Below are positions 21,789-30,700 of a stretch of DNA of 64,000 bases, one piece after another. Made by a program: the position numbers and the translations under genes. The notes under the pieces were generated by a model, which made no database searches, was not told the origin of the DNA, and saw only the letters and a list, made by a program, of their open reading frames with translations. This stretch comes from Amaurobius ferox (taxonomy: Eukaryota; Arthropoda; Arachnida; Araneae; Amaurobiidae): the NCBI GenBank assembly GCA_951213105.1, contig OX578152.1, positions 75,820,680 to 75,884,679 on the forward strand, given 5' to 3'. The stretch's first letter is position 1; each line of letters opens with the position of its first letter.

Positions 21789-24704
21789 AGGTGTCCCAAA
21801 AAAATTGAAACACGCTTTAATTCTTTACCTGTTGGAGATAAGTGGGCGATGTAAATTAAAAATGTTGAAAGTAAGGTAGGAAATAAGACTACATTAATGA
21901 AATAGTCCTCTCATTAATTTTCAAAATGTTACACTTTTTAAATTTTTATATGACCCCTTTAGACAAATTTGGTCAATCAGAAAATTTTTATTTTTAATGC
22001 AACAAGATCATTAAAAAAGACTGCATATCTGTATCTTTAAAATTGAGCGAGTTATATTTAATTGAAAATTGAACATTGTGAATGGGGATCATATATCAAA
22101 TTAGAAATGTAAATTTGTGACATATAACAAAAAAGATAAAATTGGATGATAATACATAGATATTTTTACGAATTCCGTGTAAGCTCACGATACAATCACG
22201 GATTAAGTACTTTTTACATTGAGACATGCTAATAAAAAATTTTTGACACATATTAACACATTTTTGATCTAAACAATTTTTGAATGGGAGGACTATTTCA
22301 TTAACGTAGTCTTATTTCATACCTTACTTTCAACATTTTTGTAATTTACATTCCCCACTTATCTCCAACAGGTAAAGAATTAAAGTATGTTTCAATCTTT
22401 CTGGAACACCCTGTATATATTATCACAATGGCAAATGCTTAAAAATAAATAAACTATTGAAAAATGCACTTAATTTTCAAACAGATTAAATAGTACAAAG
22501 GACATTTGCACGTACTATTATTCCTTCTAATTAAAGTGCATGTAAACTAATTAATAACAAGTAAAATAAAAAAATGCTGTCTTTTAAAGTACGCCCTTTT
22601 ATTATTTGTATGTAACTTAAATGTCTAAAAAATGTATTTATTAAAATGTATCTAATTTAAATGTATGAAAGACTACATACCAAATTTTAATTTTCTATCT
22701 GCTTCGGTTTTCGAGTTATTCTTCAAAAATGAATACATTCTTATGGCAGGCCCAGGACAAACTAGCTCGATAAAGTTGTAACAAATAAATAATAATAAAA
22801 ATGAGTCCAATATTTAACTTCACTATTATTATAACATGTTAAATTTATTTTCTTTAGATATTTATAAGCAAATTTAATTATTGTAGTCTTTTTTTTAAAA
22901 CTATTTTACAGCAATGGTTATTTATATGACCATTGTCGTAAACAAAATAGTCACACAACCACTGACCTGTAGGTCAATGCACCCAACTAAAAGAGATTGC
23001 AGAGATTTGAAAAATGAGTACATTCTATTGTGGGTCCAGAACAGGCAGACCTGATAATGTTGAAATTCTAAAGAATTACAATTACAACCACAAAAACAAC
23101 AATATGCTACATTTTATGTTGTTATGATTAGTGGAACCTGGTTAGATAGGGTCTTATTAGATTTGAATGTGACAAATATACATATATATGTATATGTATA
23201 CTCTGTTTGAAGTTGAATAAAAAGTGCTAAAAAGAATAAATAAAAATGCATTATTATGCAATTAATCAGAATCTAAAGGTGCGATTTTCCCTCTGTTATG
23301 TGCATGTGGGAAAAATCTATTTTTCTGTGGCCTGGCATTACATATACGATCTGGGATTTGATGCAAGACTTGCAAATTCGCATATTTCTTGTATAAAGCT
23401 GATGAATGACAATTTTCATTCATGCCCTTTGTGGGTGAATGGGGTAAATTGGGACAAGAAATACAAAAAAGTTAAGTGAAACTTATACTTTTGTACACCA
23501 AATGATTTGTTACATTAAATAACTTGCAGAAAAAAGTTTCATGTTTTTTTGCGATGGAAAGTTTTCTAGCAGATGGCAACAGTAATTTGGACTTTTCAAT
23601 GGTTATTTGTTGATTTTCAGCTATATCTCGCTAAAAAATTTATTTATTGATATCGCTTTTGCTTTTAAATATTTAGTAGGATAACCTAAAAGAAAAGTCT
23701 TAATTATGAGCTTTATATCTTAATATTTTTAATTAAAAAAAATTAAATTATGGTCGGGAAAAAAGGTAAATTATTACATACTAATTTTTTTACATAATCT
23801 TAATGCACATATTTACCTTTATAAAATGTTGTTATAAAAAATCAAAAACTGTCCAAAAAACACGATCAAAATTTTAAATTTTGGTAGAGGAAAAAGTAAA
23901 ATGTAACATACTAATTTTTCTGCATATTCTCAATGTACATATTTACCTCTACAAAATTTTGTTTAAATTCTACACACAAGTTTTTGAAACATAGGTGTTT
24001 AAAGTTTCAAAATTTTAACTTTTAAGGCATCTGGCATGTCACCTGTCTCCTGGAACGACTGCTAGACTCATAAATTTGTTAATAGGACATAAAAACCTAT
24101 TATTTGCACCAATTTCACCCATGTACTCAATAGAATAAGTAGCTGCCAATTTTTGCTGATTAAAAAATATACCCAGGGTGAAGGCCATCTGAGGGGCCTA
24201 CCAGACCCACAGATATATGTTGATACAGCAAAGTTCTACCACATGCAGTGCTCAAACTTCTTGAACTCGATGGGGTAAGTAAAATGGTTGCTGGCTCTCT
24301 GACTATTTCCTCAAATGAGTTTAAGAAAAGGGCAGTTATATATTGGTAAATTATTTGTTGGAGAAAATAAGTGTATTACTATTTTCTATCATGCTAAAGT
24401 ACAATCTTGCTATATTAAAAATATATATATCAAACAAATACAATTATAAATACAAATTATTTCTTATAGGATAAAACATCCAAAATGAAATCTGAACTTG
24501 AAAATCGTCTAAGTCGGATGTCAATGAGAAGCTCCAAAGCAATGGTAATATAAATTAATTTACTTAAATAGCATTTATATTTAAAAACTGAAATCTTTTA
24601 TGTTGTTTTAGAGAGAGAGTGATTCTTTCGACGAAGTATTTGCTAGTCAACCAAGAAAGAAAAGGTGCATGAACACTAGAGAAGCTATAGAATGCACCGA
24701 ATGA
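5762..24704 (+). CDS. HORMA-domain meiotic protein (Hop1/HORMAD type), 3' exons
   Basis: Exons 5762-5873, 8363-8417, 8558-8628, 8710-8892, 13879-14030, 17194-17314, 24470-24544 and 24612-24704 join in one frame to 286 residues and a stop. The 5' part, which should hold the HORMA domain, lies outside the window. Residue numbers are for the encoded fragment. SQ sites occur at 26, 35, 53 and 62. A PHD-like C4HC3 finger spans about 73-117 (CPC, CMVC, H96/C99, CTQC). A winged helix-turn-helix spans about 141-212, and a basic tail contains PRKKR. This SQ cluster-PHD-wHTH order is that of the chromatin-binding half of Hop1 proteins, which bind meiotic chromosome axes and promote double-strand-break formation. 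That function is inferred from the family. All junctions are GT-AG; the 17314 donor (gttttat) is weak. Another PHD/wHTH protein remains possible because the HORMA domain is not seen. Confidence 0.6.
5958..6440 (+). pseudogene. Penelope-like reverse transcriptase fragment (N-terminal RT region)
   Basis: The translation gives VDKASNNSAIICEKYYVSLL and later FPYVTLVSKFHKSPLSFRMV, the Penelope RT hallmark in which a lysine-histidine-lysine 'PK.HK.P' block precedes 'FR'. It then breaks at a stop near 6228. The following frame (6260-6430) continues with Penelope-like residues and ends with a patch resembling the 3' end seen at 1170-1210. It is an old, truncated copy in the first intron of the HORMAD-like gene. 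Confidence 0.55.
6450..8360. other. Intron sequence with a (GT)n tract, no gene seen
   Basis: This AT-rich intron has a GT dinucleotide tract near 7521-7550. Around 8160-8250 there is sequence weakly like the Helentron-like repeats ('accaaatttcatgacc' and 'agacagacac'). No ORF with recognisable content was found. Confidence 0.5.
8363..8417 (+). CDS. HORMAD-like exon (SQ linker)
   Basis: A 55-nt exon after 'tatttacag', ending before 'gtaaaa'. It encodes QQATKEYDPEAMIQGSQS and leaves one base, which completes a Gly codon with the next exon. It carries the third SQ site. An alternative acceptor three bases downstream would drop one Gln. Confidence 0.5.
8558..8628 (+). CDS. HORMAD-like exon (start of PHD finger)
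   Basis: A 71-nt exon between 'cttttttag' and 'gtaact'. It encodes GSLERNSQKIVADEE followed by IECPCNCKQ. The first zinc-ligand group (CPCNC) and the fourth SQ site are here. The phase joins perfectly to 8710. Confidence 0.65.
8710..8892 (+). CDS. HORMAD-like exon (PHD finger core)
   Basis: A 183-nt exon between 'catgacag' and 'gtgagt'. It carries the remaining zinc ligands: CMVC, then H and C of QHSIC, then CTQC. With the previous exon this gives a C4HC3 spacing. An acidic/basic linker ending EKKEQQ follows. It is the clearest coding exon of this gene. Confidence 0.7.
9160..10050 (+). pseudogene. Non-LTR retrotransposon RNase H remnant
   Basis: The plus strand encodes SDWLHVCTDGSVLE followed by AAAGIF at about 9235-9310, the first catalytic aspartate region of a retrotransposon RNase H. 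Further on, past frame breaks, come 'ILQWI.SHRGN' and MADNLAKAAS-like residues at about 9540-9615, the block with the later catalytic residue. A Cys/His stretch near 9895-9950 (LCGHVN..NHLVICPEL) resembles the zinc-binding tail of Jockey/I-type ORF2. Multiple frameshifts make it inactive. Confidence 0.65.
9839..9869. repeat. (TA)n microsatellite
   Basis: An uninterrupted TA run of about 30 bases inside the RNase H remnant. Confidence 0.9.
10649..10799 (-). mobile_element. tRNA-Thr-related SINE copy 1
   Basis: On the minus strand it reads as a decayed tRNA: 'gctcagtgattataatg' (A-box side), anticodon-loop-like 'cttgtaa' (TGT, Thr), then 'ggttcggggcc' (B box) and 'cggcgacgc'. It is repeated 319 bp downstream together with its flanking body. 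Confidence 0.65.
10968..11118 (-). mobile_element. tRNA-Thr-related SINE copy 2
   Basis: This is a second copy of the block at 10649-10799, at a 319-bp period, differing at scattered bases (for example 'gattgtgcgtcg' versus 'gattgggcgtca'). The 170-bp spacer between them is the unique body, giving a dimeric arrangement. The ORFs over this region are incidental. Confidence 0.65.
11119..12835. other. Intron sequence, no gene seen
   Basis: AT-rich intronic sequence with an (AAAT)n run near 11880-11900 and several poly-A/T tracts. Nothing coding or family-assignable was recognised. Confidence 0.5.
12836..12885 (-). mobile_element. Penelope-like 3'-end fragment
   Basis: 'cttcctcagtggcattaaat' followed by 'gaaattcgcaaacaac' matches the 3' part of the Penelope arm at 1190-1235 in the same orientation. 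It is only about 50 bp, a stray remnant. Confidence 0.55.
13879..14030 (+). CDS. HORMAD-like exon (winged helix-turn-helix)
   Basis: A 152-nt exon between 'aatttatag' and a strong 'gtaagt' donor. It encodes a three-helix block: ELCAFRRALVFCSSLK, then ITAPQLEKHLG, then CNKLFAKNLIERLEFERF, followed by ITKGT where the wing starts. It ends with two carried bases (phase 2), which both the 17194 and the 19245 exons accept. A SINE lies only about 50 bp past the donor. Confidence 0.65.
14081..14307 (+). mobile_element. SINE, 5'-truncated, same family as 51970-52260
   Basis: It lacks the tRNA head but keeps the body ('gaacatgtgggtccg'-like start, 'gggttccggtctaaattggg' middle) and the tail 'ggtcggacggtctgggtctc' followed by AACAGCAACAAC. 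It is GC-rich against an AT-rich intron and starts about 50 bp after the donor of the wHTH exon. Flanks 'attcaaatgtt' and 'attcaaaatgtt' may be an imperfect target duplication. Confidence 0.75.
14690..14740. repeat. (TA)n/(CA)n microsatellite
   Basis: Interrupted TA tract followed by 'acacacacataca'. Confidence 0.9.
15775..16310 (-). pseudogene. mariner-like transposase, internally deleted
   Basis: The minus strand shows the N-terminal helix-turn-helix region: EEQKAII near 16235, MKFREECCNSLKMPALVREE at 16171 onward, then PSTAVTDEKVSNADAIIHEN. It jumps directly to the C-terminal catalytic block with NHPPYSPNFAPSDYHIF (about 15960-15905, containing the last Asp of the D,D34D triad), then the SLKTHLNE-like tail. 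The central catalytic domain is missing and stops are present, so this is a dead deletion derivative. Confidence 0.7.
16331..16822 (-). CDS. Unidentified 163-codon ORF
   Basis: This is one of the longer open frames outside the copia element (16822 to 16331). It starts MPPHLLETNQSINKNSG and has a hydrophobic stretch IFLKLICILSFIFWFITNF around residues 115-133. No family was recognised. It abuts the mariner remnant inside an intron of the HORMAD-like gene on the opposite strand, so a TE-derived or chance origin is likely. No splice or promoter evidence was found. Confidence 0.2.
   Translation of the reverse strand: MPPHLLETNQSINKNSGVGQRFLVEAYDKSYDNRTVFVARGFNSDQVCSYELVVWSRTPPERDCKIQVHVSLMMMAICKNLKKEKITILDVTSEMEFMDNILEITNDITLKVYIFLKLICILSFIFWFITNFRNPNEKVYRPLISMELYKSVSKSSSKLKMYS
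17194..17314 (+). CDS. HORMAD-like exon (wing and linker)
   Basis: A 121-nt exon after 'ctcttttcag'. It completes the wing (TNKHKYIVNGKKI) and a Lys/Ser-rich linker ending SKPSK. The donor is a weak 'gttttat', which would favour skipping or alternative use. It ends in phase 0, matching 24470. Confidence 0.55.
17320..19240. other. Intron sequence, no gene seen
   Basis: AT-rich intron with several A/T homopolymers (for example near 18304, 18668 and 19042). No recognised repeat family or exon. Confidence 0.5.
19245..19374 (+). CDS. Candidate alternative last exon of the HORMAD-like gene
   Basis: After a good acceptor (ttgttcttcag) the sequence is open in the phase left by exon 13879-14030 (two carried bases). 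It encodes TNGVQHNYATMSPTKL onward, 43 residues ending QTDWISD, then TAA at 19372-19374. It is not in phase after 17194-17314, so it would replace that exon and the tail exons. The product would keep the PHD and the helices of the wHTH but have a different wing and lack the basic tail. It could instead be a decayed sequence with a chance acceptor. Confidence 0.4.
19380..21725. other. Intron sequence, no gene seen
   Basis: Very AT-rich. If 19245-19374 is a last exon, its 3' UTR would be here; several ATTAAA-like hexamers follow the stop. Nothing else is recognised. Confidence 0.45.
21729..21789. repeat. (AT)n(AC)n compound microsatellite
   Basis: About 40 bases of AT followed by about 18 of AC, directly at the left edge of the MITE at 21789. 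Confidence 0.95.
21789..22417. mobile_element. MITE with ~130-bp terminal inverted repeats
   Basis: The left end 'aggtgtcccaaaaaaattga' and the right end read inverted ('cagggtgttccagaaagatt') are homologous. Both continue through the shared 'ctttacctgttggagataag' and 'tgaaagtaaggta' blocks for about 130 bp. No transposase is present. The 'ggtgt(t)cc' tips are usual for Tc1/mariner-type MITEs. Confidence 0.8.
22420..24465. other. Intron sequence, no gene seen
   Basis: AT-rich intron. A short ORF at 23246-23479 has no recognisable content. The patches near 23770 and 23885 resemble each other ('taatttttttacataatc' and 'taatttttctgcatattc'), suggesting a small local duplication. Confidence 0.4.
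24470..24544 (+). CDS. HORMAD-like exon (basic Ser/Met-rich tail)
   Basis: A 75-nt exon between 'ttcttatag' and 'gtaata'. It encodes DKTSKMKSELENRLSRM and SMRSSKAM, phase 0 at both ends. The short, charged, low-complexity content fits a disordered tail. Confidence 0.55.
24612..24704 (+). CDS. HORMAD-like terminal exon
   Basis: After 'gttgttttag' it encodes RESDSFDEVFASQPRKKRC, then MNTREAIECTE and TGA at 24702-24704. PRKKR is a likely nuclear-localisation signal. HORMAD/Hop1 proteins carry a C-terminal closure motif bound by the HORMA domain; this tail is a candidate by position only. Confidence 0.6.
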   Translation, partial: RESDSFDEVFASQPRKKRCMNTREAIECTE

Positions 24705-24783
24705 AAGAAAAGCAGTTTAAAAAACTTTTTTATGGAAATATTAGCTTATGAATGTTAACTTTTCATACAAAATGGACTTCAAA

Positions 24784-24789
24784 AATAAA
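24784..24789 (+). promoter_or_regulatory. Polyadenylation signal AATAAA of the HORMAD-like gene
   Basis: A canonical AATAAA lies about 80 bases after the TGA at 24702-24704, in an A/T-rich 3' UTR. Confidence 0.55.
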
Positions 24790-24879
24790 ATTTCCCTTTT
24801 AAAATTTAACTATAAATATTTTATTTTGTAATACATACACAGAAACAATTGATTTTCCCTATAAAATTTTAAATGACAA

Positions 24880-25485
24880 GAAAGATCAATCATGTATAAA
24901 GCATCGAGTTTGACACATTTCGCAACAAAAATGCAAATTTATTTAGAGGTTAAGCTGCTTCAAAAATTGCTATCAACAAAATTAATCTTAAAACTTCATT
25001 GAAAGTATAATTTGTGAATTATTTACGATGCCTTTGCAATTAATATTACATCACAATTACAATATTTCATTATTATAGAAGCCATATTGTTTGCTTATTT
25101 CATACTAAATTAATTCTTTGAAGTTGTAACTATGACAAATCATTTCATTTTATAAATCATCTGTCTCTCTACGTAAAACTAATGAATATATCACTTACAT
25201 TCCAGACTCCAGAGCTAAATAATTTTACGTAAAAAAAAAAAAAATTCAGCAATTCTTATACAACTCACCTTACAATGCTTGATTTGCTTACATTCTGTAT
25301 GCTATAGTTTAGTGTTAAAATTTGGCTTCGTTGTAGGAACACAGAAAGTTTAGTGATCATTTAAAATAAAAAATATTGTAATTATGTTGGCACAGAATTT
25401 GATACACAGATAATATGCGAAAATAAAGTGGTTTTATTTTGGATGCAACACTAAATATAAATTTAAACGATCTTTAAAGATCTAC

Positions 25486-25516
<31 letters not shown>

Positions 25517-25925
25517 CTAAATTATTATTATTTCAATTTTATTATTTCCATATATGAAATTATTATTTCAATTTTTATATAAAAACTACTCGGCATATTT
25601 TGCTAAAAATTTTTTACATATTATATGTGATAATTTGAATATTTCCTAAAATTTCTGAAGCAATTTGTGAATTTCAACTCCGCTTAAAGAATGCTTAAAA
25701 AGTGAAGTCCCACACGGTTTAATGTATTTTATTTTTTCAACACTGGTTAAATCTGAAACTAATTGATTAATATTATTAATTTTCATTCCCAAACATCCCA
25801 CAGACCGTCTCAACAACATACTAGAATGCCATTTCGATAAAGTCATTTTTTATCAAGTTATCATGTGAACGGACAGGCAGAATGACCAAAGTCATAAACA
25901 CTTTTCTACTATGTTGGAAAAGTGT
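24880..25925 (-). mobile_element. Interspersed repeat, family 3
   Basis: It is homologous, inverted, to 2278-3535. On the minus strand it starts with the 'aacacttttc...gaaaagtgtt' hairpin at about 25925, passes a 'tctgcctgtccg' motif and runs to 'catgattgatctt' near 24885. It fills most of the gap between the convergent host genes. Confidence 0.6.
25486..25514. repeat. Poly-A tract (~28 A)
   Basis: Homopolymer inside the family-3 repeat. Confidence 0.9.
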
Positions 25926-27615
25926 TATAAAATGATTCAAAATTTTAATTTTCAATAAACAAGTGTTTTATAACATGCCAATCGGCACAATGTATTGACC
26001 GTTATATCTATGAGTGAGTTTTGCAAAATTTTTGCCAAGTAGTATTTTTAAATTGTACACCAGCTCAATTTCTATATTTTCATTGAGATTTATCTTTCTC
26101 TAAGCACTTAAGTATAGACAGACAAAAATGTTGTACAGCACATTAAATATTTTTTGGTAGAAACACAGTAAATGCAACATATTCATTCTAGCCATCATTT
26201 TACTAATAAAATGATGTCTACTACTATTAAAATTGAACAGTAGATTTTGATTTAAATTGTTTTCTATGAGTTATAGCAGTTTTCAAACTTTGCATTCCCT
26301 CATATAAATAAATGTACATGATTGGGTCTGAATTACACTCAAACTTTGTCATGCATATTTAATTGCCACATTTCAAAATGTCATAATGTAGCAAATTGTG
26401 ACAAATTCAAATAGAAATTGACCTTTTTTAAGCATATATTAAATAATGTAATAATGTAGTTATATAGCCTCTTATATTTCAGAAATATGTGGCAAAAATT
26501 ATGTTAGGAATGATAGAAAATAACAATTTTGTTTAAAATATAGAACAGTAAAGTTCACTTAATTCTTAACATAAAACTTAATGCTAGATATCCATTAAAG
26601 CTTGGTACAATCAAAAATATTAAAAAAAAGATGAAGTTTTAAAATAACAAAGAAAATATCATCTTGTGTATTTCATTTACAAGATTTTGCATAAAAATGT
26701 CTTTTTTTAGATAAAAAAAGTTATGTGAACGGACAGGCAGAATGACCAAAGTCATAAACACTTTTCAACTATGTTGGAAAGTGTTATAAAATGATTAAAA
26801 ATTTTAATTTTCAATAAACAAGTGTTTTATAACATGCTAATCGGCACAATGTATTGACCGTTATATCTATGAGTGAGTGTTGCAAAATTTTTGCCAAATT
26901 TTTGCCAAGTAGTATTTTTAAATTGCACACCAGCTCAATTTCTATATTTTCATTGCGATTTATCTTTCTTTAAGCACTTAAATATAGACAGATAAAAATG
27001 CTGCACAGAACACTAAATATTTTTTGGTAGAAACACAGCAAATGCAACATATTCATTCTAGCCATCATTTTACTAATAAAATGATGTCTACTAATATTAA
27101 AATTGAACATTAGATTTTGATTTAAATTGTTTTCTATGAGTTATAGCAGTTTTCAAACTTTGCACTTTCCCATATAAATAAATGTACATGATTGGGTCTG
27201 AATTACACTCAAACTTTGTCATACATATTTAATTGCCACATTTCAAAATATCATAATGTAGCAAATTGTGACAAATTCAAATAAAATGACCAAGCATATA
27301 TTGAATGATTATTAAGAATGATTAAGCATATATTAAATACAGTTATATTGTAGTTATACAAATGTAATAATGTAGTTATATAGCCGCTTACATTTTAGAA
27401 ATATGTGGCAAAAATCATGTTAGGAATAATAGAAAATAACAACTTAGTTTAAAATATAGAACAATAAAGTTCACTTAATTCTTAACATAAAACTTAATGC
27501 TAGATATCCATTAAAGCTTGGTACAACCAAAAATATTCAGAAAAAGATTAAGTTTTAAAATAATAAAGAAAATATCTTGTGTATTTCATTTACAAAATTT
27601 TGTGTAAAAATGTTT
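25865..27615. repeat. Tandem duplication, two units of ~860-890 bp
   Basis: The block starting 'gtgaacggacaggcagaatg' at 25865 recurs at 26725. The two copies stay co-linear ('ttgaccgttatatctatgag', 'gattgggtctgaattacact', 'gctagatatccattaaagct') to about 26710 and 27615. Copy 2 has small insertions, for example extra AT-rich sequence around 27290-27360. It begins within the hairpin end of the family-3 repeat and stops shortly before the ELP1 3' end. Confidence 0.85.
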
Positions 27616-27651
27616 TTTTTATATACAATGAACTAAAATAAATGGTTTATA

Positions 27652-27660
27652 CAATTTTAT
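27652..27660 (-). promoter_or_regulatory. Polyadenylation signal of ELP1
   Basis: The minus strand reads AATAAAAT about 45 bases after the ELP1 stop codon. Confidence 0.5.
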
Positions 27661-27702
27661 TAAAAATAAGTATGAGATTTTTATACAAAGCCTTTATATA
27701 CA

Positions 27703-27764
27703 TTATTTAAACATCTGAAGAGACAAGTCAATCTTTCTCCATAAAGGTGGAGCTAGCTCTGGAT
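27703..27764 (-). CDS. ELP1: ELP1 terminal exon
   Basis: After 'tatttatag' it encodes DPELAPPLWRKIDLSLQMFK and TAA (27705-27703), matching the family's final PP...KW.L.LL segment. Confidence 0.92.
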
Positions 27765-30700
27765 CTATAAATAAACAAAATAAATATATTGTTGAATCAA
27801 TGTATTTCAAAACTAATAAAAATGAAATCATAACATAGATAATTTTTTGAAATTATGCTGAATTAATAGTTTTAATTCATTCAATGATTGTTTTTATTTA
27901 GTAGCTAGCAACATTTTCAAAGGTGATGTGGCAAAAATGAGAAAAAACTATAATAGAGAATGTGTAGTCCTAGAGCTATAGGGTTAGTCTAATTCTTTCT
28001 GCCATAAAAAATTACATATAAAAAAAAGCATTTAATTGATACATTTGAGCATATATAATCTTTTATTTTATATTTTGATGATTTTTACACACCATTTCAC
28101 TAAAAAATTCAAAATTCAGGTTCTTTCTCTCCTAATGGTACAAAATCTAATAAGCACCAGGATAACCTACAAGCGACTTAATCACAAAAATTTATGAGAT
28201 TTTGTTGAATAGTTTCTGAGCTAAAGTGGATACTTATAATTTTTGCAGGCCATTTTGAGTATAAAAACAAAAAAAAAGTAGTTTTATTTTTCCCGGAGTT
28301 GTAGAAAAATCTAATCAGCACCCGGGTAACCTACAACTGACTTATCTACCAAATTCTGTACAATTTGGCCATTTAGTTTTTTAGATAGAGTAGATACACA
28401 CATTGTATACACAAATGTCGCACGTGTAGATCCATCCATCAGAAACTTGAGTTGTGACTTTTGACACAATTCCAATGCTTTCCCTATACATTACCATGTA
28501 TTGCAGTGAAAGTAATTATCAGACAAATCAGCCATTATTTAAGGGATACTTACAATAAATAACTATTCACCTTTAAAAACATATACATATCTAAAATATG
28601 CATAATTTTGAAGGAAAAAATCTAAAGACAACAAATATTTCCATAGATATGGGTTTCATGTTATATGCAAATTTATTATGTTTGCATGTTTGCACAGTGT
28701 TACAATTATACAGGGTGTCAGGTAAAGCCATTTAACAACTTTTATTTTTGCAACCGTTAGTCACAAATATATATACGTTTAATTACAAAAATGTTGCAAA
28801 TAAGGTAACAATTTATCACATAATAATTTTAAATTGAAAAATACATTTTTCTAAAATTCGTGAAATCTAACATTTTATACAATCCCTCAACCTCCAAAGT
28901 TCCAATTAGTAAAATTTTATTTATACATTAACATGTAAAACTAAAAAAAGTTTGACTCTATTATGAACAAAATTTACAGATATAAACCATTGAATTTTAT
29001 GACAAATCACTTGCTCTCATCTATGAATGCATTTTTTCAGACTAGAGTTAAGGGGCCATATAAAACTAAAATAAAGCATTTCAGAATATGTGTTTTACAT
29101 TTCATTTAATGGCATATCTTTCGGATTTTCATTAGAAATTTCTTCGGGATATCCCAGAAAGTCCTTTAATACCTATTCATTTATTTAGGATTATAGGTAT
29201 GCATAATATGGAGTATTTGCTGACAAATTGACATGACTTGCAATTCAATATGTGTACAACTTTTAATCCTCAGGCAAAAAGTGCTGAAACTTTGATCTAA
29301 TATATCTCGATTAATTTTACTTGTAAAAGAATTGAACATTTTTAGTTTTGCATGTTAATGTAGGAATAAAATTTTACGAGACCAAGGAACTATATAAAAA
29401 GTTAGATATTGTATACTGCATATAAAAATGCATTTTTCAATTTAAAACGGTTATACAATAAATTATTACTCATTTGAAACATTTTTGTAATTAAAAGTAC
29501 ATATCTATGACTAATGGTTGCAGAAATAAAGGTCATTAAATGACATTACCGAACACCTTGTATAGGGATGTCCGGTAACGGGATCTGGTCTGTATAGGGA
29601 TAATATGCAATTACATGTTTAAAATTTTTAAAAGTTTGGAATTTGACAAAAGAACAAAAAAAAATTAATTCCCTTCTGATATTTGAAAATTTAGAAGTAA
29701 CATTCAAATCAAAATATTATAGGTGGAAAAAATCTGATGTGAGCAGCACATGACTTTCCATGCAGACTCAAATTCTTGTTCTCTTTATTTCATTAATAAT
29801 TTGTTAAATTGAGTTTACTTGCACTAAATAACATGCATAATTAATTGAAATGACACAAAATTTTCACTTTTAATTCAGCTTTCATTTTCATTTGGTAACT
29901 GACCTTATTCTCCAAACCGGCAGTAGCAAAAATGTGAAAAAACTAAAATATCTTGAGAACGACTAGTGTGAGTAATGGGGTTGACCTTTATCCTTTTCAT
30001 TATTAAAAGTTACATGTAGAACAAGCATTTAATTGATATATTTGAGCATACATAGTCTTTCATTTCAGATTTTGATGATTTTTAAGGGCCATTTCACAAA
30101 AAGAAGGTTATTTTTTTCCGAATCGTACCAAAGTCTAATCAGCACCAGGGTCATACACCAGTGACTTACCTACCAAATTTTATGAAATTCAGTCCATTTG
30201 TTTTTGAGTTAGAGTGGATACATATATATTGCACAGACAGACAGACAGACACACACACAGACGTCATGCTAAAAATAGTTTTTTCATGTTCTAGAAGTCC
30301 CCAAACATGTACATCCGTCAAAAACTCAAGTTGTGATTTTTGGCATGATTTCAATACTTTCCTTATATATTACCATGTATTGCAGGGAAAGTAAAAATAG
30401 AATGAACATATAAAACCATCAGTCTCTGATATTTTATTAAATTTCATAGTGATCAATTCAAATTTTACTTTCCATGCAATACATGGTAATGTATAGGGAA
30501 AGTATTGGAATAATGCTGAAAATCGCAACTCGAGTTTTCAACAGATCTACACATTTCGAGGCTTCTAAAATACGAAAAAACTATTTTTAGCGTGACATCC
30601 GTGCGTGTGTCTGTCTGTGCAGATTTTGTTTCCCCTCTAACTAAAAAACTAATAGACCGAATTTCATAAAATTTGATAGGTAAGTCACTTGTCGGCGAAT

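Noticed and set aside
30161..30394. Short ORFs containing 'CTDRQTDTHTD'-type peptides
   Set aside because: They translate the (GTCT)n microsatellite of the Helentron-like repeats.
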